Assembly (NCBI GenBank): GCA_013822685.1
Contig: PNKV01000005.1
Span: 124,001-188,000, forward strand
DNA: 64,000 bases
Reading direction: 5' to 3'
DNA from: Leptothrix sp. (in: b-proteobacteria)
GTDB lineage: Bacteria > Pseudomonadota > Gammaproteobacteria > Burkholderiales > Burkholderiaceae_C
Each line of letters opens with the position of its first letter. Positions within the stretch are counted from its first letter, which is position 1. Both the position numbers and the translations under genes were made by a program. A model generated the notes under the pieces. It made no database searches. It had not been told where the DNA came from and saw nothing but the letters and a program-made list of their open reading frames with translations. Positions 43,150-53,932 of this stretch are shown one piece after another.

Positions 43150-43589
43150 GATGCTTTGCTTTCTTTATACGCAGGCAGGTAGGCCGCCAGGCGCGCGCCC
43201 ATCTCGGCGCCCAGCGCTTGCAGGCCGTTCAGGGGGCGCACCATCACCTCGAAATCGACGATCAGGCCAGCTTCGTCGAAGCGGATCATGTCGATGCCCT
43301 TGAGCGACTTGTCGCCCACCATGGCACTGAACTCCAGCACCACGTTCAGGCCGTCTTCGGCCACCAGCGTGCGGTGGTATTCAAACTGCGTGAACACCTT
43401 CATCACGGTGTTGAGGATGAGGTTGACGGCCGCGGCGCTCACATAGGGCTTGAAGGCCATGGGTGAGCGGAACACGGCGGCGTCGTTCAGGATGGTGGGC
43501 AGGCGGCCCATGTCTTGAAGGGACACCATCTCGTGCCACAAAGCAAGGGACGCGGCCGCGGCGGGCTTCAATGCTGTGCTGTTGGTCAT
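43146..43589 (-). CDS. NTF2-like (SnoaL-type) protein
   Basis: A 147-residue protein with the NTF2/SnoaL pattern: an initial helix (LWHEMVSLQDMGRLPTIL), FRSPMAFKPYVSAAAVNLIL, and beta strands ending in IDFEVMVRPLNGLQALGAEMGARL. The fold can act as a small isomerase, dehydratase or binding protein; no catalytic residues stand out. It lies between fadH and the dienoyl-CoA isomerase gene and overlaps the latter by 4 bases, so a role in the same pathway is likely but unproven. Start MTNSTALKP at 43589. Confidence 0.7.
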   Translation of the reverse strand: MTNSTALKPAAAASLALWHEMVSLQDMGRLPTILNDAAVFRSPMAFKPYVSAAAVNLILNTVMKVFTQFEYHRTLVAEDGLNVVLEFSAMVGDKSLKGIDMIRFDEAGLIVDFEVMVRPLNGLQALGAEMGARLAAYLPAYKESKAS

Positions 43590-43620
43590 GGTCTCAGGCT
43601 CCGATGGGTGAGATTGACGG

Positions 43621-46436
<2,816 letters not shown>

Positions 46437-47276
46437 ATGTCACGCAACCCCTACATAGCTACCGGTCAAGAACCAACGCTGCAGAACTCAGTTTTTGTTT
46501 TCATGGATATATTGGGCTATAGCGATCTGATGATTCAAGCCCAAAAGAATGGCACACAGGAAGCCACACTCCGCGATTTGCACGCAGCTCTGTCTGCCAG
46601 TCGACAACAACTGGAGGACGACGGGCTGCCTCCCGAGCTTCGCGACTTCGGCGAGAAAGACTTCTACGCACTTAAGGCTTTCACCGATAACATCGTCATT
46701 GGATGGCCAGTTCACTCTGACGCAGAAGCAGAATTTGGCAGCGCCTTTATGCGACTAGCTTTGTTTCAGTTCAATATGGCAATAAAAGGCTACTTTGTTC
46801 GCGGAGCCATGGCAGTTGCTCCTGCCTACATTGACGAAATTGCTGTGTTTGGTGATGCACTTACCCAAGCGTATTTGGGTGAAAGCAAACTGGCACGTGA
46901 CCCAAGAATTATCTTGGTCGATTCAGCGGTTGCTGCTGCCAAGCAACATTTGAATTACTACCATCCACCTGCGCATGCGCCCCACGTACGGGACATCTTG
47001 CAAGACTCAGATGGGCAATGGTTTCTCAACTACCTTGAGTCGGTACTCATTGCAGAACATGAGCACGGTCCTTTTTACTATGAATTCCTGCAACACAAAG
47101 CTGCGGTAGAGCGGAAGCTCGCAACTCACAAAAGCAATCCTCCTGTATGGGCCAAATATGCATGGATTGCCAGTTATCACAACTACTTCTGCGACCTGCA
47201 TGCTCGGCACTTTGGAGAAGAGCATCGAATCAACATTGATCTCTTCAAGTCTGCACCTTCGCTCATAGTGAGCTAG
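46437..47276 (+). CDS. Class III nucleotidyl cyclase-like protein (cassette gene 1)
   Basis: A 279-residue soluble protein. The segments FVFMDILGYSDLM (Asp24), AFTDNIVIGWP (Asp84) and FVRGAMAVAPA (about 120-130), then AVFGDALTQAYLGE, follow the order of a class III cyclase catalytic domain: first metal aspartate, second aspartate on the beta hairpin, and the RxGI-G-like strand. Similarity is at pattern level only, and it may have lost activity. If active it would make a cyclic nucleotide, as PycC does in Pycsar defence. It is AT-richer than the core genome and is followed by attC A. No strong ribosome binding site is visible. Confidence 0.55.
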   Translation: MSRNPYIATGQEPTLQNSVFVFMDILGYSDLMIQAQKNGTQEATLRDLHAALSASRQQLEDDGLPPELRDFGEKDFYALKAFTDNIVIGWPVHSDAEAEFGSAFMRLALFQFNMAIKGYFVRGAMAVAPAYIDEIAVFGDALTQAYLGESKLARDPRIILVDSAVAAAKQHLNYYHPPAHAPHVRDILQDSDGQWFLNYLESVLIAEHEHGPFYYEFLQHKAAVERKLATHKSNPPVWAKYAWIASYHNYFCDLHARHFGEEHRINIDLFKSAPSLIVS

Positions 47277-47337
47277 GCCTGCTTCAAATTTCAGTGCAAT
47301 ACTATGAGTGGCTCACCGGTCTAAGTATATGTCACTA

Positions 47338-47403
47338 GCCTAAGTGATAGTTCAACAGGGACGTCAATGCTTCGCATTGCCGTCGTTAACTTAGGTGTTA
47401 GGT
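47338..47403 (+). repeat. attC site A
   Basis: This 66-base site begins GCCTAAG and ends with the core GTTAGGT (47397-47403), where recombination would occur after the G. The arms CCTAAGT (47339-47345) and ACTTAGG (47389-47395) pair perfectly. The inner stem CAATGC/GCATTG closes a TTC loop (47365-47379). Layout and length match Pseudomonas/Xanthomonas-type integron sites. It shares a long central block with attC C. Confidence 0.85.
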
Positions 47404-47432
47404 TTCAACATCAGCAGTCTGGAATACACAGC

Positions 47433-48425
47433 ATGAAAAGAAAACTTCAGGTATTTATCTCAAGTACATTCTCGGACCTGATCGAAGAACGGCAGGCCGC
47501 CGTTGCCGCGATCTTAAAAGCTGGCCACATACCTGCAGGCATGGAGCTATTTACTGCAGGGGACAAGTCCCAAATGCAGACAATTGAACGATGGATCGAT
47601 GAGTCAGATGTCTATATGCTCATTCTTGGAGGTAGATATGGCACCATCGAAAAGATATCAGGTATAAGCTATACGGAATTGGAATACGATTATGCAAAGC
47701 AAAATGGTAAAACCATGTTTGCCGTCGTTACAGCTGAAGATGCATTGAATGAAAAGGTAAAAAACAAAGGCGTAAACTTCATGGAAAGAGAAAATCCCAA
47801 AGAGTTAAAAATTTTTAGGGAAAAAGTTCTATCCAATATTTCCTCATTCTTTTCAGACGGCAAAGATATTCGACTGTGTGTGCATGAAAGCCTGGCAGAT
47901 CTCAGCGAAAACAGAGATCTAAAAGGGTGGATTTCCGCGGAGGAAATTGAAGATCACAAGACACTTCAATTGGAAATAAAACGTCTGCGAGACGAAAACT
48001 CCGCATTAAAGGAATCACTAGAGCAAGCGGAGAAATTAAGAAGCAAAGCAAGCTTGCATGGCGTGAACGCAGAAGATTTCGAGCAACTAATATCAATACT
48101 TGGCGCAATTCAAATCAATATTCCCGTAAGCCTTGCAAACGGAAAAGAAACGACACGAGATTTACTAAGCTTGTTTTACCGCAATAAAGATTACATCTTA
48201 ACAGGCGTCACAAACTCGAACACCGCCGATGAGATGGAGGAATTTACCTATCATAATATATGCCCAAAATTACAAACACACGGACTAGCTGACAATGAAA
48301 AGGTGGTTGGCGTTCGATATAGAAGAAGCTACGTGACAAAACTCGGCATTTCGTTGCTATCGTATTTGGAGCGGAAAGAGTTGCAAAAGCAAATCCCCAC
48401 CTTAACGGTGGAGGATGAAACCTAA
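47433..48425 (+). CDS. DUF4062 (TIR-like) protein (cassette gene 2)
   Basis: The 330-residue protein has an N-terminal DUF4062 domain (about residues 6-95) with QVFISSTFSDLIEERQA, AGHIPAGMELF, DVYMLILGGRYGTI and GISYTELEYDYA. This domain is related to TIR/SIR2-like nucleotide-binding folds and is common in bacterial defence genes. A coiled-coil segment (about 170-205) links to a C-terminal domain of unknown type (about 210-330). The ATG at 47433 is chosen; an earlier in-frame ATG at 47367 lies inside attC A. It could be an effector that consumes NAD or a nucleotide, but the catalytic Glu cannot be assigned by eye. Confidence 0.8.
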   Translation: MKRKLQVFISSTFSDLIEERQAAVAAILKAGHIPAGMELFTAGDKSQMQTIERWIDESDVYMLILGGRYGTIEKISGISYTELEYDYAKQNGKTMFAVVTAEDALNEKVKNKGVNFMERENPKELKIFREKVLSNISSFFSDGKDIRLCVHESLADLSENRDLKGWISAEEIEDHKTLQLEIKRLRDENSALKESLEQAEKLRSKASLHGVNAEDFEQLISILGAIQINIPVSLANGKETTRDLLSLFYRNKDYILTGVTNSNTADEMEEFTYHNICPKLQTHGLADNEKVVGVRYRRSYVTKLGISLLSYLERKELQKQIPTLTVEDET

Positions 48426-48515
48426 ATGTCGGTTGAATGCGGACGCCAAAACTGCCATGGTCTAGTGTCGGTACAGTCCGCGCTGCGTCGATGGTTAATA
48501 ACCTTGGCGTTAGGC
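48420..48515 (+). repeat. attC site B
   Basis: The 96-base site overlaps the end of the DUF4062 gene and ends with the core GTTAGGC (48509-48515). Paired segments include GGTT (48431-48434)/AACC (48500-48503), with an unpaired G next to it, and GCGGAC (48439-48444)/GTCCGC (48476-48481). It is longer and less regular than sites A and C. The 5' box ACCTAAA is a weak match to the RYYYAAC consensus. Confidence 0.7.
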
Positions 48516-48553
48516 ATGTTATCCAACACCAATCACAAGGGATGTATCCTCAC

Positions 48554-49267
48554 ATGAAACGCTCTGTCGCACTTTTGCTCATAGCTGCAGCACTTTTTTC
48601 TGGCTGTTCAAAACCCACCGATGCTGTCATACCAAGTGATATATCAAGCTGGGACAAAGAGTTAGCTCCCGTGCTAAAAAAACTTCCAGAACAAGATAGG
48701 GAAAGAGTAGCCGCTTATTTAATGAGGGCCAAAATGGGTGAGGCCTTTGGAGGAAAAGGTCTTCCACCTGGCACGACAATCGGAGAGGCTCTCGAAGGCC
48801 AAAAGAAATGGATAGCAGAACAAAGGGCAAAGCAAGCGGCCGAAGAATCTCTTAGAAAAAAGCTTGCGCAAGAGCGCACGGCTGCAATACAAAAACTTGG
48901 CCAAGCAGTCACAGTCACTTTGCTAGCTAAGCACGAGGTGCCAAAAAACTTTGATCTTGGAAGATATAGCGAATATCAAGAATTCCGCATTGGAGTTCAA
49001 AACAATTCGGGAAAGGCCATTACGGGCGTTGCGGGAGAAATTAAGTTCATCGACGTCTTCGACAAAGAGATTGGCGCAGTGAATTTCCGTATTACTGAAA
49101 ACATAGAGCCAGGAAAGTCGGCTACTTGGATCGGCGGTCGCGACTACAACCAGTTTATAGAAGCCCACCGCTCGGTGTGGAACGCAGAAGAAGGGAAATA
49201 CACTACAAAGTTCGAGCCTGAAATGGTTGTTTTTAAGGACGGAACAAAGCTTTCTGTTTCAAAATAA
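48554..49267 (+). CDS. Lipoprotein of unknown function (cassette gene 3)
   Basis: A 237-residue lipoprotein with signal MKRSVALLLIAAALFSGC (lipobox LFSGC). The mature part has an amphipathic helical region (about residues 35-115, with PEQDRERVAAYLMRAK and many Lys/Glu/Ala) followed by a beta-rich domain resembling FxLYD/extracellular Ig-like domains (YQEFRIGVQNNSGKAITGV, FRITENIEPGKSATW). Similar lipoproteins occur in integrons of other Proteobacteria, from memory. The ATG at 48554 is chosen; an earlier frame opening lies within attC B. Confidence 0.7.
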   Translation: MKRSVALLLIAAALFSGCSKPTDAVIPSDISSWDKELAPVLKKLPEQDRERVAAYLMRAKMGEAFGGKGLPPGTTIGEALEGQKKWIAEQRAKQAAEESLRKKLAQERTAAIQKLGQAVTVTLLAKHEVPKNFDLGRYSEYQEFRIGVQNNSGKAITGVAGEIKFIDVFDKEIGAVNFRITENIEPGKSATWIGGRDYNQFIEAHRSVWNAEEGKYTTKFEPEMVVFKDGTKLSVSK

Positions 49268-49304
49268 CTAGCAGGTAATGTCGGCCTTAGCTCATCTGTT
49301 TACA

Positions 49305-49370
49305 GCCTAGCTGGTCGTTCAACAGGGACATCAATGCTTCGCATTGCTGCCCGTAGCTTAGACGTCAGGC
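49305..49370 (+). repeat. attC site C
   Basis: This 66-base site starts GCCTAGC and ends GTCAGGC (49364-49370), a variant of the GTTRRRY core. It has the same length as site A and is identical to it over GTTCAACAGGGAC and CAATGCTTCGCATTG, including the inner hairpin with TTC loop (49332-49346). Sites A and C therefore share a recent origin. Confidence 0.82.
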
Positions 49371-49408
49371 TTCAGAATTAACCCGCCCTACCCAAGTGAA
49401 GAAAATCC

Positions 49409-51013
49409 ATGAAAAAACATTTTGTACTGGCGATAAATAATATTGTCAAGTACGGAGATACGGATATTTTTCCGTTCCCATACGAAACAAGGTTATTCGA
49501 CGATATGACCGATGAGGTCGCAATATCTCTCGTTGAGACCCACACTCACTTTGAAGCTCGCCTAATTGAAGCTCCTCCGGTAAACATCAGCACATTCTCC
49601 ACTTTAGGCTATACAGGCTACAGGTGGTCGACGCAAATTGACCCCTATTGGAACGCGTACTTTCTTGGAGTAACGTTATCGCTAGCCGAAAAAATTGAGC
49701 AGGCGCGACTTTCCCCATCCAGCGTTTACTCATATCGATTCAAGCCAGACAATAGGGAATCCAGTCTCTTTGATAAATCGGTTACCTGGCGAAATTTTCA
49801 ACAAGACAGTCTCGATTATTGCCGATCAAACGATCAGATTAAGTTCGTCGTTACCTGCGACATTGCAGATTTCTATACCAGAATCTATCACCACCGGCTG
49901 GAAAACGCACTGGACAGAATCGATCGCAGTAAAGCAACATCATCAAAGATAAAGAAACTGATTCAGCATTTCTCAGGCACCAACTCATATGGACTACCAG
50001 TTGGGGGAGCGGCATCCCGCATTCTCGCAGAACTGGCCTTGGACTCTGTCGATCGAATCCTATTCATCAACGGCATTGAATTTAAGAGATACGTCGACGA
50101 TTTTGCCGTGTTTTGCACCAGCCGAGAGCACGCGCACTCCTCACTAACATTCATTAGTCGAAAGCTAATGGAGAATGAAGGTCTTACGCTTCAAAAGCAC
50201 AAGACAAGCATTATGTCGAAGGAAGAATTCGTATCTCTAACCGAAGCTAGGCTGAGAGGCTTTGACGAAGACGAGGGTTCCCCCATGAAGGCTAAATTCA
50301 TGAGCCTCCCGATCCGATACGACCCCTATTCAGCCAACGCGACTGAACAATATCAGGAGATCAAGAAATCATTAGCTGACTTTGATCTTCTTGGAATGCT
50401 TAGCTCGGAACTCCAGAAGTCGAAGATAAATCAGCCATTCACCAAGCAACTGGTAAGAGCCTTTGCTGCGGCTGACGACAAAATTCTCTCTGGCGCATTC
50501 AAGATTATATTCAACAACATTCTTGAGTTGTACCCCATATTTACAACCATTCTGCAGGTCGCAATAACTCACTGGGGAAGAATTGACGCTGACACTAGAC
50601 ATGTAATTCGGAACTCCGTAATCAGGCTGCTCAGGGATGACTCATTCATTCTAAAGACCGAACTCAATCTTGCCTACACAGTTAGACTTCTCTCGCAAGA
50701 GAACACCGTAGAGAACCAGACTCTGCTTGCGGATGTGTATCAAAGGAACAGCAGCAGTATTCTGTTAACCTCATTGATTACTCAGGTAATGGGAAAATGG
50801 GAGGTGCACTTCTGGCTCTCCGATTTGCGCCGAACGTTTGCAACGATGAATCCCTGGCAGCGGCGGATCTTCCTCGTATGCTCCTATTTGCTTGGAGACG
50901 AGGGCACTCACTGGGTACAACACAACAAGGCCCGGTTTAACTTCATTGAGTCGCTCTACCGCGATTGGGCTGGAAAGCGAAAGGGTCTTGGAAATCTTTC
51001 GGAGGCGCTGTGA
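49409..51013 (+). CDS. Reverse transcriptase of an unassigned defence-like group
   Basis: The 534-residue protein carries an RT core in its middle: VVTCDIADFYTRIYHH (first catalytic Asp at 151), SYGLPVGGAASRILAELAL (about 193-211), FKRYVDDFAVFC (YVDD at 228-231), and LQKHKTSIM (about 261-269). About 110 residues before the core (with YTGYRWSTQIDPYWNAYF) and 260 helical residues after it replace the maturase and endonuclease parts of group II intron enzymes. This architecture resembles the 'unknown group'/DRT/Abi reverse transcriptases used against phage; the exact class cannot be named. It begins 39 bases after attC C and overlaps the nuclease gene. Confidence 0.85.
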   Translation: MKKHFVLAINNIVKYGDTDIFPFPYETRLFDDMTDEVAISLVETHTHFEARLIEAPPVNISTFSTLGYTGYRWSTQIDPYWNAYFLGVTLSLAEKIEQARLSPSSVYSYRFKPDNRESSLFDKSVTWRNFQQDSLDYCRSNDQIKFVVTCDIADFYTRIYHHRLENALDRIDRSKATSSKIKKLIQHFSGTNSYGLPVGGAASRILAELALDSVDRILFINGIEFKRYVDDFAVFCTSREHAHSSLTFISRKLMENEGLTLQKHKTSIMSKEEFVSLTEARLRGFDEDEGSPMKAKFMSLPIRYDPYSANATEQYQEIKKSLADFDLLGMLSSELQKSKINQPFTKQLVRAFAAADDKILSGAFKIIFNNILELYPIFTTILQVAITHWGRIDADTRHVIRNSVIRLLRDDSFILKTELNLAYTVRLLSQENTVENQTLLADVYQRNSSSILLTSLITQVMGKWEVHFWLSDLRRTFATMNPWQRRIFLVCSYLLGDEGTHWVQHNKARFNFIESLYRDWAGKRKGLGNLSEAL

Positions 51014-51747
51014 TTTCCGAAATTACATTCTCCAAACGGTTCACTTCGTTCTGGAATGAAACACTTCCGAACGCGAATAACTACATTCGTCTAATAAATG
51101 GTGGGCAGGTTCAGGCCACGCATAAGCCCCTCAAGGCAGCACCCCGAAAGCAGAATGTCGCGCTAGTAAATGTCTTGGCGTTCGAAATCTACAGACGACT
51201 TACAGCCCAGAAGTCATCATTCTCGGTTGTGTCTTCCCCGTCGTTCTTTCGCGGTAGGCTTTTTGCGTCTAGCATGAAGAGCGCCAGAGAGTACGTAGAT
51301 CGTTTTGGCACTCATCAGACGTACAAGCTACCTTTGTCGGCTGCAGAACAAAGTCAACTCAAAGAAATAGTTCGCCTGACGAACTCGCGATACAACTGGC
51401 AACTGTCCCCGACAGTCGATCCGAGATTTGACGGATGCGGGTTCGTTGATCAATGCTACGGGGACATTATCATCGGGCAGCGGCTAGTTGAGATAAAGTC
51501 TGGCGAACGGACTTTTGGCGTATCTGATCTTCGACAGCTGCTTGTGTACTGCACACTCAATCACTACTCCAGAGCTCCCGTTCAAATCGACTCTATCGAG
51601 ATTTTCAACCCCAGGATGGGGGCATGCTTCTCTGAAAAGTTGGAGACCGTTTCGTTGCGTCTCAGCGCGTTGAACTCTCATGAGCTTTTTGCCGAGATTC
51701 AGAAGTACATCTCAGATGGGGCGTTCACAGAGGTCGTTGAAGGGTAG
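51010..51747 (+). CDS. PD-(D/E)XK nuclease-like partner of the reverse transcriptase
   Basis: The 245-residue protein starts at a GTG (51010) that overlaps the RT stop codon (GTGA), with GGAGG at 51001-51005 as ribosome binding site. In its C-terminal half it has CYGDIIIGQRLVEIKSGERTF followed by DLRQLLVYCTLN. Asp152, Glu161-x-Lys163 and Gln176 fit the PD-(D/E)XK nuclease core. The N-terminal half (about 1-110) is unlike anything I recognise. The tight coupling suggests it acts with the RT, perhaps as the toxic or DNA-cutting arm of a phage defence module. This is inference. Confidence 0.65.
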   Translation: MISEITFSKRFTSFWNETLPNANNYIRLINGGQVQATHKPLKAAPRKQNVALVNVLAFEIYRRLTAQKSSFSVVSSPSFFRGRLFASSMKSAREYVDRFGTHQTYKLPLSAAEQSQLKEIVRLTNSRYNWQLSPTVDPRFDGCGFVDQCYGDIIIGQRLVEIKSGERTFGVSDLRQLLVYCTLNHYSRAPVQIDSIEIFNPRMGACFSEKLETVSLRLSALNSHELFAEIQKYISDGAFTEVVEG

Positions 51748-51753
51748 CAACGA

Positions 51754-51978
51754 ATGCCACAGCGGGCAGCGCTGAAGCCTACCCCCCGCTCAAGCGAGCG
51801 TCAATGGCAACCTATCAGGTCCGGGCCAGTGGTGAGTGGCGAAGTTGTTGCCCGCATGCAAGCCTTCGGGGCAGAAATCATCGGAGAAATGCAGTACGAA
51901 GTTTCCTACCTGCTGGCCTACATCCGAGGACCTGAAGGCATCATCGTCGCCCTTGCCGAACAATTGGGCCAGCCATGA
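51754..51978 (+). CDS. Small hypothetical protein
   Basis: A 74-residue product with no recognised domain; the C-terminal half (EVVARMQAFGAEIIGEMQYEVSYLLAYIRG) looks helical. It begins six bases after the nuclease stop codon, and its stop overlaps the ATG of the DUF4256 gene (ATGA at 51975-51978), which supports real translation. GC content is back to that of the core genome, so it marks the right edge of the accessory segment. It could instead be the trimmed end of a longer old gene. Confidence 0.5.
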   Translation: MPQRAALKPTPRSSERQWQPIRSGPVVSGEVVARMQAFGAEIIGEMQYEVSYLLAYIRGPEGIIVALAEQLGQP

Positions 51979-52520
51979 AATCACCCGAACGCAAACAACT
52001 CATCCAAATCCTAAAAACCCGCTTCGAGAAAAACATGCCCCGGCATGTCTGCACCGATTGGGCCGACGTGGCCGCCAAGCTTGAAGCCAACCCCGCCGCC
52101 CTCGAATCCCTGCAAGCCATGGAATCCACAGGTGGCGAACCCGACGTCATCGGCCACGACCCCAAGTCCGGCCAATTCACCTTCTGCGACTGCGCCCCAG
52201 AAAGCCCCACCGGCCGCAGAAGCACCTGCTATGACGGCGAAGCCCGAGCCGCCCGAAAAGAGAACAAGCCCGACCACAGCGCCATCGAAATGGCCGCCGC
52301 CATGGGCATCGACCTGCTGACCGAAGCGCAATACCGCGCCCTGCAACAGCTTGGCGACTTCGACTTGAAGACCTCCAGCTGGATCAAAACGCCACCCGAG
52401 GTGAGGGCCCTCGGCGGAGCCCTGTTCTGTGATCGGCGCTATGGCCAAGTCTTCGTTTATCACAATGGCGTGCAGTCGTACTACGCCGCCAGAGGCTTCC
52501 GGGGTTCACTTCAAGTCTGA
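51975..52520 (+). CDS. DUF4256 family protein
   Basis: The 181-residue soluble protein matches DUF4256 along its full length: LKTRFEKNMPRHVC, ESLQAMESTGGEPDVIGHD, CDCAPESPTGRRSTCYD, ENKPDHSAIEMAAAMGIDLL, SSWIKTPPEVRALGGALF and a final YYAARGFRGSL. Function is unknown. It is coupled to the small gene upstream, and its 3' end overlaps the convergent ybaK-like gene by 15 bases. Confidence 0.85.
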   Translation: MKSPERKQLIQILKTRFEKNMPRHVCTDWADVAAKLEANPAALESLQAMESTGGEPDVIGHDPKSGQFTFCDCAPESPTGRRSTCYDGEARAARKENKPDHSAIEMAAAMGIDLLTEAQYRALQQLGDFDLKTSSWIKTPPEVRALGGALFCDRRYGQVFVYHNGVQSYYAARGFRGSLQV

Positions 52521-52985
52521 TGAGGTGGCTTGCGCCACATCCACCCATGTGGCGTCTACCAACTGGGCAAGCCGCTCTGGCGAAACGCGCACCGCCGCAT
52601 TCACAGCGCCTGCAGCAGGCAGCACCACCTCAAACCGCTTCAAGGACACATCCGCGAACACCCGCAGCGGATGAGGCAAGCCAAACGGGCACACCCCACC
52701 CACCGGGTGACTGGTCCACTGCACAACCTCTTCGGCATTCAGCATCTTGGCCTTGCCGCCAAAGTGTTCCTTGAAGCGCCGATTGTCCAGGCGGCAATCA
52801 CCGCCCATCACCAGCAAGATCACTTCGTCTTTCAGCCACAGCGACAGCGTCTTGGCGATTTGCGCGGGCGTCACGCCATGCACCCGGGCCGCATCCAGCA
52901 CGGTGGCGGTGGGCTCTGGCGTTTGCAGGATGGTGATGTCGGGCGCATGTTGGGCGAGGAAGTCTTGGACGGATTGCAGGCTCAT
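52506..52985 (-). CDS. YbaK/EbsC-type aminoacyl-tRNA deacylase
   Basis: The 159-residue protein of the YbaK/ProX superfamily hydrolyses mischarged tRNA. It shows VHGVTPAQIAKTLSLWLKDEVILLVMGGDCRLD with the catalytic Lys region, and HPVGGVCPFGLPHPLRVFADVSL with the conserved GxxP segment. Which aminoacyl-tRNA it edits (Cys-, Ala- or other mis-charged tRNA) cannot be told. Confidence 0.88.
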   Translation of the reverse strand: MSLQSVQDFLAQHAPDITILQTPEPTATVLDAARVHGVTPAQIAKTLSLWLKDEVILLVMGGDCRLDNRRFKEHFGGKAKMLNAEEVVQWTSHPVGGVCPFGLPHPLRVFADVSLKRFEVVLPAAGAVNAAVRVSPERLAQLVDATWVDVAQATSSDLK

Positions 52986-53101
52986 TCCCGCATTTTGGCA
53001 GCGGCCGATGCCGAGTCATCGCTGTGCGGTATTGACGTAATCAAGGCTTTGCCACAGACTGATTCGCGAAATTCATTTTCACGACAATCAGGGGGACCGC
53101 A

Positions 53102-53908
53102 ATGAATAAATCATTCGGCTTAGGCGTGGTCATCGCACTGGCGGCTTGCTCGGCCAATGCGGCTCAGATCGTTGGCGGCACGCCTTCATTCACCGCTGTT
53201 CGGGCACAGATCGAGTCTGCTGGCTGCTCGATTGAGTTGGATCCGTCTTGCCTTGTGCAGACCTCTTTGGGCACCTCACTTGTAGAGGCCGGCTCCGAGC
53301 CTCGCGCTTACGGCAAGGTGCGGGCAGGCTTTGGCGTCAACGGGGCCTACGCATCGGTCAGCCTGGCGCAAGACCGCGAGGCCTACGCAGAATCAATTTG
53401 GAGCGATGCGTTTGTGGTGCACGGCGGCAGTGGCCAAGCCACCGCGCAAATAACTGTTCGCCTGGAGGGCGCCCTTGATGGCCTGGGGGAACCGGGCGGG
53501 CCAGGTTCCAACTCGTTTTACACGCTGTTCGCCAGCGACTCGGCCATCACGTGTGATTTTGATGAAATAGCCTGCACCGGGAATGCCGCCATCCCCTTAA
53601 TCGAATCGCTATCGGGTGTTCAGTACTTGAGTGCCAGCATTGAATTCACCTACGACAAGCCGTTCTACCTGGCCAGTTATCTGGGCGCAGAGGTGGTTGG
53701 TGGCCAGACGGGCGTGGCTGATTTTTTTAACTCAGCCCACTTTGGCATCAGCGCACCCGTTGGTTCAACGTTAGCCACAGGCTCCGGCACGCTGTACGAG
53801 CCGGCCTCATCAGTCCCAGAGCCCCAATCGGTTTTGATGTTCGCCACGGGGATGCTGGTTGCCTGGCGGGCGCGCTCCAAGCGCGCTGGCCGGGCATTGC
53901 CCATTTAG
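53102..53908 (+). CDS. PEP-CTERM sorted protein, first of a tandem pair
   Basis: The 268-residue exported protein has a signal peptide (MNKSFGLGVVIALAACSANA) and a PEP-CTERM tail: VPEPQS, a hydrophobic stretch (VLMFATGMLVAW) and RARSKR. The mature part is beta-rich. Just before the tail, FFNSAHFGIS... LATGSGTLYEP matches the same position in the next protein, so the two are paralogues. Function unknown. Confidence 0.82.
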   Translation: MNKSFGLGVVIALAACSANAAQIVGGTPSFTAVRAQIESAGCSIELDPSCLVQTSLGTSLVEAGSEPRAYGKVRAGFGVNGAYASVSLAQDREAYAESIWSDAFVVHGGSGQATAQITVRLEGALDGLGEPGGPGSNSFYTLFASDSAITCDFDEIACTGNAAIPLIESLSGVQYLSASIEFTYDKPFYLASYLGAEVVGGQTGVADFFNSAHFGISAPVGSTLATGSGTLYEPASSVPEPQSVLMFATGMLVAWRARSKRAGRALPI

Positions 53909-53932
53909 TCAACCCTTGAGCGGAGAACATCG

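Larger units (their letters stand above)
46437..49370 (+). mobile_element. Integron gene-cassette cluster without integrase (CALIN-like)
   Basis: Three single-gene units in the same orientation are each closed by an attC-like site (47338-47403, 48420-48515, 49305-49370). Each site ends in a GTTRRRY-type core or close variant, and each next gene starts 29-39 bases after it. The genes are clearly less GC-rich than their neighbours on both sides. No tyrosine recombinase gene is present anywhere in the window, so it fits a cluster of attC sites lacking an integrase. The left boundary is uncertain because no attI or attC precedes the first gene. Confidence 0.75.

Noticed and set aside
47367..47432. 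In-frame N-terminal extension of the DUF4062 protein
   Set aside because: It translates attC site A (a peptide like MLRIAVVNLGVR that such sites typically give), so the start at 47433 is used.
51748..51980. A fourth attC closing an RT-nuclease cassette
   Set aside because: I looked for a GTTRRRY core with matching arms after the nuclease stop and found none, so the RT operon is described as adjacent to the cluster, not as a proven cassette.
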